Shown in pieces: positions 1 to 5,504 of a stretch of DNA of 8,400 nucleotides (position 1 is its first letter; every line of letters starts with the position of its first letter). The notes beneath the pieces are model-generated. The model made no database searches and was not told the DNA's origin. It saw only the letters and a list, made by a program, of their open reading frames with translations. A program made the position numbers and the translations under genes. Source of the DNA: JAQGMJ01 sp036271855 (GTDB lineage Bacteria > Pseudomonadota > Gammaproteobacteria > Burkholderiales > JAEUOS01); NCBI GenBank assembly GCA_036271855.1, contig DATAZV010000245.1:1-8400 (forward strand), written 5' to 3'.

Positions 1-678
1 GCCGTTCGTAAAAGCTATCCGTGCCAGCATGTGGGGGACCGCGATGCCGACATTCAATGGATAAAAAACGTGTTCAAGTCCACATTCACGCAAGTAGCGA
101 ATCAGGTGGTACGCACCCGGGTAGCCATCGCCCCGGAAAAAACTTGGCTCGATCAGATCCCAGCCACACCATTACCGCTACTGCCACCGACCAATCAAAT
201 TCAGCGTCGATTCTCGAGCAATTACGAAATCAATCGTGATGTTCACTACCACCAAATACATCCTCACGATCAAAAACCAGACGCCGAGCTGGCATTTTCC
301 GAGCCAGGCCGTTCAGTTCATATCGCGCAAGAATTACCCGAGCATATGCGCTTGCTCGATGCCTCCCTAATTGACGACGAGATTGTGGCCGCTTTCTATC
401 TCACACCAGCTACCGGACCCCGCGCACTGATATTCCGCCGGTTCGATAAGCACAGCGGCGAAACCTTGCAAAATTCACGCATTGAATTACCCCCATCATG
501 GGATCACGCACAAGTCGGCCGTAGCATCGCCTCACCTAAGAAAGTGGGAAACTCTTGGGTATTCTCCATCCAAGTCGTTCGCGCCTCGCTGCACCAAGGA
601 AGCACTGCATGGATGGACTTGCCGGTACCGCTCGATCGCGATGTCGACTACTACCAGATAAGCATAGCCAACCACTGA
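1..678 (+). CDS. Unrecognised protein, 5' end outside the window
   Basis: The frame is open from the first base of the window to the TGA at 676-678, so this is most likely the 3' part of a longer gene. A GTG at 31 is the first possible start inside the window, but no ribosome binding site precedes it and the codons before it also read through. At least 225 residues are visible. They contain no membrane segment or motif I recognise. The middle is rich in Pro, Gln and His (about residues 50-90 of the visible part), and the C-terminal half has alternating hydrophobic and charged segments with Trp-containing strands (SWVFSIQVV, AWMDLPVPL), suggesting a soluble beta-rich fold. Base composition is visibly more AT-rich than the rest of the window, with codons such as TTA, ATA, AAA and GTA that are scarce in the neighbours. 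That suggests acquisition by transfer. The function is unknown. Confidence 0.6.
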   Translation, partial: AVRKSYPCQHVGDRDADIQWIKNVFKSTFTQVANQVVRTRVAIAPEKTWLDQIPATPLPLLPPTNQIQRRFSSNYEINRDVHYHQIHPHDQKPDAELAFSEPGRSVHIAQELPEHMRLLDASLIDDEIVAAFYLTPATGPRALIFRRFDKHSGETLQNSRIELPPSWDHAQVGRSIASPKKVGNSWVFSIQVVRASLHQGSTAWMDLPVPLDRDVDYYQISIANH

Positions 679-706
679 TGCCAATTGAAGCGTGAATAAT
701 CCAATG

Positions 707-725
707 TTACGCACGCCGCGCGTAA
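707..725. repeat. Short inverted repeat after the left-edge gene
   Basis: TTACGC (707-712) and GCGTAA (720-725) are perfect 6-bp arms around a 7-nt loop, 28 nt after the stop of the first gene. No T-tract follows, so it is at best a weak terminator or protein site. The rest of the 679-848 spacer shows no convincing promoter. A second inverted repeat lies at 784-803. Confidence 0.25.
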
Positions 726-783
726 GAACATATCCTATCTCTTTGTTTGTACACCATTTTCCGGGTGATTGGCGCCCCCGAAA

Positions 784-803
784 ATCAACCACACTTAGTT
801 GAT
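784..803. repeat. Inverted repeat upstream of the terminase-like gene
   Basis: ATCAAC (784-789) and GTTGAT (798-803) are perfect 6-bp arms with an 8-nt spacer, ending 45 nt before the chosen ATG at 849. The size suits a dimeric regulator site or an RNA hairpin in the leader. Nothing else in the sequence supports a particular role. Confidence 0.25.
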
Positions 804-848
804 CGACTTGCGTATCTTGGTTACCAGTACCCCAACACTGGAGCCAAC

Positions 849-1631
849 ATGAACGACGCCCTCACCGACCGCCAACTCCGCTTTGTCTTCGAATACCTGA
901 AGGACCAGAACGCCAGCGCCGCCGCCGTGCGTGCCGGCTATTCGGAGAAGTGGCGCGCTTCCGCGGCGAATGACCTGATGAACATCGATGCGGTGCGCGA
1001 GCGCATACGCCTGGAGATGGAGAGCCTGATGGCGGAGTTGCGCTGCTCGGCGCTGATGCTGATGAAGGAGCGCATGCGGGCGGCGTTTTTCCGGGCGGGG
1101 AAGATGTTCAGCACGGGGTGGGAGTTGCTGGCCCTGGATGAGATGGAGGCGGAGACGCGGGACGCGCTGGAGGTTTCGACTGTGCAGCGCAAGAGCGGGC
1201 CGGAGGTGCGGATGAAGCAGCCGAACCGGGACCGGGCGCTGCGCGCGCTGGAGAAGGTGCATGAGCGCCTGGAGAAGCTGAACGAGGCGCACTACGCGAA
1301 GCTGGAGAAGGCGGGGGCGATTACCAGCCTGGAGGAGATCGAGCGGCGGGAGGATGCGTGGCAGGCGGAAGCCGCGGCGGAGGCCTTGGCGAAAGAGGCC
1401 AGCGGGCTATCGGATCATGGGGCGGATGCGGGAACGGGGGCCGCGCTTTTTGCGCAAAAACCTCGGGTTTTATCGGGTTCGGCGGCGCAGGCAGGTGCGC
1501 CGGGCCGCGTTTTTTCGCTTAAACCTAGGGTTTTATCGGGGTGGGACTCCGGCGCGATGCCGCAACCGCAGGCCAGCCCGTGGCTGCTCCGCAATCCCGC
1601 GGCGGCGGATGCGCAATTGCGCGCCGCCTAG
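849..1631 (+). CDS. Phage terminase small subunit-like protein, orphan, with extended repeat-bearing tail
   Basis: The 260-residue product begins with the typical terminase small-subunit (Terminase_2-like) segment: LTDRQLRFVFEYL at residues 5-17, then NASAAAVRAGYS at 21-32, which form the DNA-binding helix-turn-helix. Residues 92-141 (a DEMEAETRDALEV stretch, then VRMKQPNRDRALRALEKVHERL) match the family's second half, which recognises phage DNA for packaging by the large subunit. The domain ends near residue 155. The last ~70 residues are Ala/Gly-rich and contain KPRVLSG twice (204-210 and 225-231), encoded by a duplicated DNA element. Family members are usually about 150-200 residues, so the tail looks like an added extension. 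The ATG at 849 is preceded by GGAG at 840-843; an in-frame TTG at 747 is less likely. No large subunit, portal or other phage gene is visible, so this may be a prophage remnant or a domesticated regulator. It converges on the MFS gene with a 5-nt gap. Confidence 0.8.
   Translation: MNDALTDRQLRFVFEYLKDQNASAAAVRAGYSEKWRASAANDLMNIDAVRERIRLEMESLMAELRCSALMLMKERMRAAFFRAGKMFSTGWELLALDEMEAETRDALEVSTVQRKSGPEVRMKQPNRDRALRALEKVHERLEKLNEAHYAKLEKAGAITSLEEIERREDAWQAEAAAEALAKEASGLSDHGADAGTGAALFAQKPRVLSGSAAQAGAPGRVFSLKPRVLSGWDSGAMPQPQASPWLLRNPAAADAQLRAA
1438..1477. repeat. Duplicated element in terminase tail, copy 1
   Basis: The copy starts GGGCCGCG and contains a perfect 14-nt palindrome, TTTTTGCGCAAAAA, at 1447-1460. 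It ends with the 20-nt core AAACCTCGGGTTTTATCGGG at 1458-1477. The core can form AAACC-TCG-GGTTT (1458-1470). It encodes KPRVLSG of the terminase-like protein. Copy 2 lies 63 nt downstream. Confidence 0.75.
1502..1540. repeat. Duplicated element in terminase tail, copy 2
   Basis: The copy starts GGGCCGCG, followed by a T-run at 1510-1515, and ends with the core AAACCTAGGGTTTTATCGGG at 1521-1540. This core is identical to copy 1 at 19 of 20 positions and again forms AAACC-TAG-GGTTT. The cores are 63 nt apart (21 codons), so both encode KPRVLSG. The 5' portions are offset by 64 nt, so one small indel separates the copies. The stretch between them is not repeated. Confidence 0.75.
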
Positions 1632-1636
1632 GCGGA

Positions 1637-2854
1637 TCAGGCAGCCTTCGGCAGCGGCTGCGGCACGTTCCTTTGCACCGTGGCGATGGTGAACATGGCA
1701 ACGCCCCAGAAGGCCGCCACGCACCACATCACCGCGTCGCCGTGGTGGTGGTCGAGCAGGTAGCCGAATAGCAGCGGCGCGGTGGAAGAGCCGGCGTCCA
1801 GCCCGGAATAGACGAAGCCGTAGACCTTGCCGGTGGAGCCCTTGGGCGCGGTTTTGCGGATCACCATGTCGCGCGAGGGCTGGGCGATGCCGGAGCAAAA
1901 GCCCGCCAGCGCCAGGGCCACGGCGATGCCCGGCAGCGGCAACATGCCGGTGGCTACCAGGGCGACCAGCAGGCATGAACAAGCCATGCCGGCGCCGGCC
2001 ACCACTTCGTGCCGCTCGGTGCGCCCGGCGGCCCAGCCGCCGGCGGCGATGCCGGCGGTGCCGCCGCCGATAAAGCCGGTGAGGGTTGCCAGCGCGGCTT
2101 CGCGCGTCATGTGGAAGGCGCCGGTGAAGGTGGCGGCGCCGAAGCTTTGCAGGCCGACGATGCCGCCGGCCAGCAGCATGAAAAAGCCGAAGCACATCAG
2201 CACCGGCTTGGAGAACAGCACCACCGCGCCCGCACCCGCGGCCTGGGCGGCGGCCTGCTCATGCCGCTCCACCGGCTGCAGGAATTCGCGCTGCAGCACC
2301 AGGAAGGCCAGCGCCAGCGCCGCGCCCACCCCGCCGATGGTCAGCGCGCCGTGCCAGCCGAACCATTGCGCCAGCGGCCCCATGATCACCGGCGCCAGCA
2401 TGAAGCCCAGGTTGCCGGTAAAGCCATGGGCGCTGAAGGCATAGCCCAGGCGCTTGGGGTCGACGGCCGAATTGAGGATGGAAAAATCAGCCGGGTGGAA
2501 CACGCTGTTGCCCAGGCCGGAGATCACCGCGCAGCCGACCAGGGTCCAGTAGTTGGGCGCCATGCCCATCAGCAGGTAGGCCAGGGCGAACAGGGCCAGG
2601 CCGGTGAACAGCATGCGCGGGCCGCCGAAACGGTCGGTGGCGAAGCCGGCCAGGGTCTGACTGAAACCCGAGGTGGCGTAGAACACCGTGACCACGAAGC
2701 CGAGTTCAGTGAAGGTGACGCCGAGGTCGTCTTTCATGAAGACGAACAGCACCGGCAGAGAAAGCGCATAGAAATGCGAAAGGCCGTGCGCCAGGCCGAC
2801 CAGGCTGATGACGCGAATGTCGCGCCGTGCGGGGGTGATGCTTGCCGTATTCAC
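1637..2854 (-). CDS. MFS transporter, fosmidomycin-resistance (Fsr)-like
   Basis: The 405-residue product has the length and alternating hydrophobic segments of a 12-helix major facilitator, predicted in the inner membrane as a proton-driven exporter. Motif A follows helix 2 (GFATDRFGGPR, residues 70-80). The segment GLGNSVFHPADFS (113-125), followed by AFSAHGFTGNLGFMLAP (139-155), closely resembles the Fsr branch, which contains the fosmidomycin-resistance protein of E. coli. A charged, Ala-rich loop (residues 189-210) separates the two six-helix halves. The substrate cannot be read from the sequence. The start is GTG at 2852-2854, chosen because GAGGAG stands 6 nt upstream. The gene follows the GNAT gene on the same strand after 63 nt, so the two are probably cotranscribed. 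Its stop is 5 nt from the stop of the convergent terminase-like gene, leaving no room for a terminator between them. Confidence 0.87.
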   Translation of the reverse strand: MNTASITPARRDIRVISLVGLAHGLSHFYALSLPVLFVFMKDDLGVTFTELGFVVTVFYATSGFSQTLAGFATDRFGGPRMLFTGLALFALAYLLMGMAPNYWTLVGCAVISGLGNSVFHPADFSILNSAVDPKRLGYAFSAHGFTGNLGFMLAPVIMGPLAQWFGWHGALTIGGVGAALALAFLVLQREFLQPVERHEQAAAQAAGAGAVVLFSKPVLMCFGFFMLLAGGIVGLQSFGAATFTGAFHMTREAALATLTGFIGGGTAGIAAGGWAAGRTERHEVVAGAGMACSCLLVALVATGMLPLPGIAVALALAGFCSGIAQPSRDMVIRKTAPKGSTGKVYGFVYSGLDAGSSTAPLLFGYLLDHHHGDAVMWCVAAFWGVAMFTIATVQRNVPQPLPKAA

Positions 2855-2860
2855 TTAATT

Positions 2861-2866
2861 CTCCTC
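2861..2866 (-). promoter_or_regulatory. Strong ribosome binding site of the MFS gene
   Basis: On the minus strand GAGGAG is followed by AATTAA and then GTG. It is a near-consensus Shine-Dalgarno sequence and fixes the GTG at 2854 as the start. Confidence 0.75.
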
Positions 2867-2873
2867 GTTACCG

Positions 2874-2895
2874 CCGGCGTCTCGGTTCGCGCCGG
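2874..2895. repeat. Inverted repeat between the GNAT and MFS genes
   Basis: CCGGCG (2874-2879) and CGCCGG (2890-2895) are perfect 6-bp arms with a 10-nt loop, in the 63-nt gap between the two minus-strand genes. It has no U-tract and stands just upstream of the MFS ribosome binding site. An intra-operon hairpin affecting RNA stability or partial termination is possible, but short GC arms also arise by chance in such GC-rich DNA. Confidence 0.25.
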
Positions 2896-2917
2896 TGCCA
2901 TGTGCTGCGCTAGTGCC

Positions 2918-3436
2918 TCATTGCCGTAACGGCGCGCGCATCAGCACATGGGGAATGCCTACCTCAAGAAATTCCGCGCCCTCGGCGATAAAACCGTGGC
3001 GCGCATAAAAATTCGCCACCTGGCTTTGCGCATGCAGCACGATTTGCGCAAAGCCGTAATCCGGCGCCGCCCGCATCAGCGCACGCAAAATGGCGCCGCC
3101 GACACCAGTGCCGCGCGCTTCACGCAACACCGCCATGCGGCCGATGTGCCCGGTGCCCGCAAGCGCATCGAAGGCCGGCGGCAACAACCGGCCGGTGCCG
3201 ATGGCGCTGCCGGCGGCGTCGCGCGCCACCGCGTGCAGGGATTGCGCGTCCCACTCGTCCCACTCCTCTTCAGCCGGAATGCGCTGCTCGACCACGAACA
3301 CCGCCGTGCGCACCTCACGCGCGGCCGCGCCGATCTCGCTCCAGGCACCCAGCATCAATTCAGGCGTCGCGCGAGAGGCGCCGGCATGCGCCGTGCGGGT
3401 GGCGCCGTCGTTGGCGCTGTCTGGGGAAGAGGACAC
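2918..3436 (-). CDS. GNAT family N-acetyltransferase (ElaA/YjcF-like)
   Basis: This 172-residue protein is predicted to be a cytoplasmic acetyl-CoA-dependent acyltransferase. VRTAVFVVEQRIPAEEEWDEWD (from residue 42) is the N-terminal signature of the ElaA/YjcF-type GNAT group. Residues 98-115 form motif A, with the acetyl-CoA pyrophosphate loop R108-G-T-G-V-G113. The segment NFYARHGF (142-149) is the usual motif B region, and IPHVLMR near the end is also typical. The substrate is unknown. The start is set at GTG 3436, but no Shine-Dalgarno precedes it. The first ~27 residues are Ala/Ser/Thr-rich and not family-like, so the ATG at 3355 (residue 28, MLGAW) is a real alternative. The gene is first of a probable two-gene operon with the Fsr-like exporter and is divergent from the LprI-like gene. 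Confidence 0.85.
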   Translation of the reverse strand: MSSSPDSANDGATRTAHAGASRATPELMLGAWSEIGAAAREVRTAVFVVEQRIPAEEEWDEWDAQSLHAVARDAAGSAIGTGRLLPPAFDALAGTGHIGRMAVLREARGTGVGGAILRALMRAAPDYGFAQIVLHAQSQVANFYARHGFIAEGAEFLEVGIPHVLMRAPLRQ

Positions 3437-3442
3437 GGGTGA

Positions 3443-3452
3443 AATTATAATT
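3443..3452. promoter_or_regulatory. Palindromic AT box giving a -10-like hexamer on both strands
   Basis: AATTATAATT is a perfect 10-nt palindrome in an otherwise very GC-rich spacer between divergent genes. It contains TATAAT on the plus strand (3446-3451) and TATAAT on the minus strand (3449-3444). Neither direction has a recognisable -35 box at 17-18 nt. Transcripts would start near 3458 (plus) and near 3437 (minus), almost at the GNAT GTG at 3436. Confidence 0.45.
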
Positions 3453-3495
3453 CTTTCCCATCATGCTTTCCCCGCCCTCGCCCCTGCCCCGCCTT

Positions 3496-4242
3496 ATGCC
3501 CCCCATGAGCCGGTGCGCCGTGGGCCTGCTGTGGTGCGCCCTGCTGCTGCCGGGCGCAGCGACGGCCGCCAGCTTCGACTGCGGCCACCCCAGCACCAAG
3601 CTGTATCGCGCGATTTGCGCCGACCCCGAGCTGTCACTGCTCGACGAGCAGGTGTGGAACGCCTACGGCGAGCGGATCAAGAGCCTGACCCCGGCGCAAT
3701 ACGCGCAGGTGCGCGACCGCCATATCACCTGGCGGCGCCAGCGCGGCCACTACGACCGCGGCATGGTGCAGCTGGCCGACGATTATCGCCGCCATCTCGC
3801 CTGGCTCAACCACCCCCTGCTGCCGCTGGAAGGCCGCTATGCGCGGGCCGATGGCGCGGAGCTGGATGTGGAGATCGACCTGCAGGCGCCGGCGGATGCG
3901 CCCGCGCTGATCGCCATCGGCCGCCAGGGCAAGCTGCAATGGTTGCCGGCGCAGGCGGGCAGCCCGCCCAACAGCCTGCGGCGCGAACTCGGCGCGGCGG
4001 CGCCGCAGCCGGCGCTGCCGTTTCGCGATGGCGCGCTGCGCGTGGTGCCGAGTTTTGTCGGCCTGCCGCGCACGCCGATCCGCGCTTGCGCGTTCACGCT
4101 GCGCTGGTCCGGCGATGCGGTGAAGCTGGAAGCGGCGGGCGCTTGCGGTACCGATTTCGGCGGCGAGTATGCGATGCAGGGGCCGGCCCATCCGTGGCCG
4201 CGCGTGTTGCGGCCCGCGCCGGCCGCCGTGGCGCCGCCGTAG
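3496..4242 (+). CDS. Exported protein with LprI/DUF1311-like N-terminal domain
   Basis: The product has a Sec signal peptide (MSRCAVGLLWCALLLPGAATA, cleavage near ATA-ASF). The mature protein then begins FDCGHPSTKLYRAICADPELSLLDEQVWNAY, the pattern of the lysozyme-inhibitor LprI N-terminal/DUF1311 family: two Cys about 12 residues apart, a DPELS turn and a helix. A helical segment follows to about HLAWLNH. The C-terminal ~130 residues are beta-strand-like, with two more Cys (ACAF and GACG), and are not assigned. It is probably periplasmic. Lysozyme inhibition is known for some family members only and is not shown here. No ribosome binding site marks the start. I chose ATG 3496 because it gives a normal leader after the putative -10 and a short signal-peptide n-region; ATG 3463 (11 residues longer) and ATG 3505 are alternatives. 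It is divergent from the GNAT gene and converges on the dehydrogenase with a 5-nt gap. Confidence 0.75.
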   Translation: MPPMSRCAVGLLWCALLLPGAATAASFDCGHPSTKLYRAICADPELSLLDEQVWNAYGERIKSLTPAQYAQVRDRHITWRRQRGHYDRGMVQLADDYRRHLAWLNHPLLPLEGRYARADGAELDVEIDLQAPADAPALIAIGRQGKLQWLPAQAGSPPNSLRRELGAAAPQPALPFRDGALRVVPSFVGLPRTPIRACAFTLRWSGDAVKLEAAGACGTDFGGEYAMQGPAHPWPRVLRPAPAAVAPP

Positions 4243-4247
4243 GGGAG

Positions 4248-5504
4248 CTACTGCTTGACCAGGCGCAGCACCGTGCCGTTGCGGTCTTCGCTGATGAACA
4301 CCGAGCCATCGGCGGCGATGCGCGCGCTGACCGGCGCGCCCATCGGCCGCACGCCGGCCTGCGCCTCCCAGCCGTCGATCAGGTCGACCGGGTTGCCGGC
4401 GGCACCCGCTGCGGGCTCCCCCTTGGCGTCGAGCTTGATCGCGACCAGGCGATGCCCGGTCTTGCGATAGCCGTGAAAGGTGATCAGCATGCTGCCGGTG
4501 AAAGGCGCGGGAAGTTTGGCGTCGTTATCGATGGCCACCGACAGCGGGGCGGCGTGCGCCGGCAGCAACAGCACCGGCAGCGCCTTGCCCTTGCAGTCGT
4601 AGCCGGGGAACTCGGGGCTGGCGACGTTGTTGTCGTAGCAATAGGGCCAGCCGTAGTGGCGGCCGGCGACGACGCGATTGAGCTCGTCGTGCGGCAGCAG
4701 GTCATCGTGGAGTTTCGGGTCGGCCTTGTTGATGGCATCGCGCGAATTTTCCGCCTGCCACAGCGTGCCCGTGGCGCGATGAATGTCGAAGGCCAGCGAG
4801 TTGCGCAGGCCTTGCGCCTCGATCGTAAAGGACGATGCTTTGCCTTCCGGCCATTTCATCGGGTAACGGCGGATCACCGCATGGCCCGCGGTCTCTTCCG
4901 CGCACATCTTGGCGCTGCGGGAGTCGCAATGGTCCGTCTCCGACCCCAGGCTGACGAGCAGGTCGCCCTTGGCGTCGAAGGCCAGGCTGGCGAGCGGATG
5001 CAGGCCCGCGCCGGGGATGGCCGGCACGCCGGACTTGCCCCCGATCACGTCTTCCCGCGTCGCCGCCGGCTTGGACGGGTCAAAGCGCATGACGCCACCG
5101 ACCACGCCGACGTAGACGCGCTTGTCCGGGCCGATGGCCACGCCGTGCGGCTGGTTCAGGCCGTCGAACAGGTTCTCGCGCGCATAGCCGTCAGCCTTGC
5201 GCAGGATAGAGACGTGGCCGCGATTCTCCATCCAGCCGCCCATCTCGGCGACCACGATGTCGCCGCCGGGCAGCAGCGCCAAGCCGCGCGGAAAGCGCAG
5301 CCCCTGCGCCACCAGGCCGACGCACCAGCCCGCGGGAGTCTTCAGGTCGACCTTGGGCAGGCCGCCGCAATCGCCCGCGCTGGCATAGGGCGCCGCCGCG
5401 CGCGCGGGATGCAGCGCCAACGCACATGCCGCCAGCAGCACGGCCCCCAGGGCTTTGGATACGGACTGCTTAAGCGGCAAACCGCCCCCACAGATCATGC
5501 GCAT
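4248..5504 (-). CDS. Exported PQQ-type sugar/sorbosone dehydrogenase-like beta-propeller protein
   Basis: The 418-residue protein resembles the soluble glucose/sorbosone dehydrogenase superfamily (YliI-like), six-bladed propellers that oxidise sugars or aldehydes with pyrroloquinoline quinone. Supporting segments in order are FPRGLALLPGGDIVVAE (71-87), LNQPHGVAIGP (116-126), GLHPLASLAFDAKGDLLVSLG (from 167), GLRNSLAFD (232-240), DELNRVVAGRHYGWPYCYD (273-291) and ISEDRNGTVLRL (405-416). His169 lies where the catalytic His is found in relatives, and Arg234 where a PQQ-binding Arg is found. These are family assignments, not proof of activity. Six Cys in the mature part (46, 61, 193, 201, 289, 304) suggest disulfides. 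The N-terminus is a signal sequence: LAAC at 24-27 could be a lipobox, while ARA-AA near 35-37 could be a signal peptidase I site. The ATG at 5504 overlaps rimO by 35 nt; ATG 5498 or TTG 5480 (11-nt overlap) are alternatives. It is probably cotranscribed with rimO. Confidence 0.8.
   Translation of the reverse strand: MRMICGGGLPLKQSVSKALGAVLLAACALALHPARAAAPYASAGDCGGLPKVDLKTPAGWCVGLVAQGLRFPRGLALLPGGDIVVAEMGGWMENRGHVSILRKADGYARENLFDGLNQPHGVAIGPDKRVYVGVVGGVMRFDPSKPAATREDVIGGKSGVPAIPGAGLHPLASLAFDAKGDLLVSLGSETDHCDSRSAKMCAEETAGHAVIRRYPMKWPEGKASSFTIEAQGLRNSLAFDIHRATGTLWQAENSRDAINKADPKLHDDLLPHDELNRVVAGRHYGWPYCYDNNVASPEFPGYDCKGKALPVLLLPAHAAPLSVAIDNDAKLPAPFTGSMLITFHGYRKTGHRLVAIKLDAKGEPAAGAAGNPVDLIDGWEAQAGVRPMGAPVSARIAADGSVFISEDRNGTVLRLVKQ

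Noticed and set aside
747..848. 34-residue extension of the terminase-like protein from TTG 747
   Set aside because: No ribosome site, unlike family N-termini, and it includes an inverted repeat. ATG 849 has GGAG upstream and starts directly before the conserved segment.
2009..2929. 306-codon plus-strand frame opposite the MFS gene
   Set aside because: Gln/Gly/Ala/His-rich composition and no family signature. The minus-strand MFS sequence is clear.
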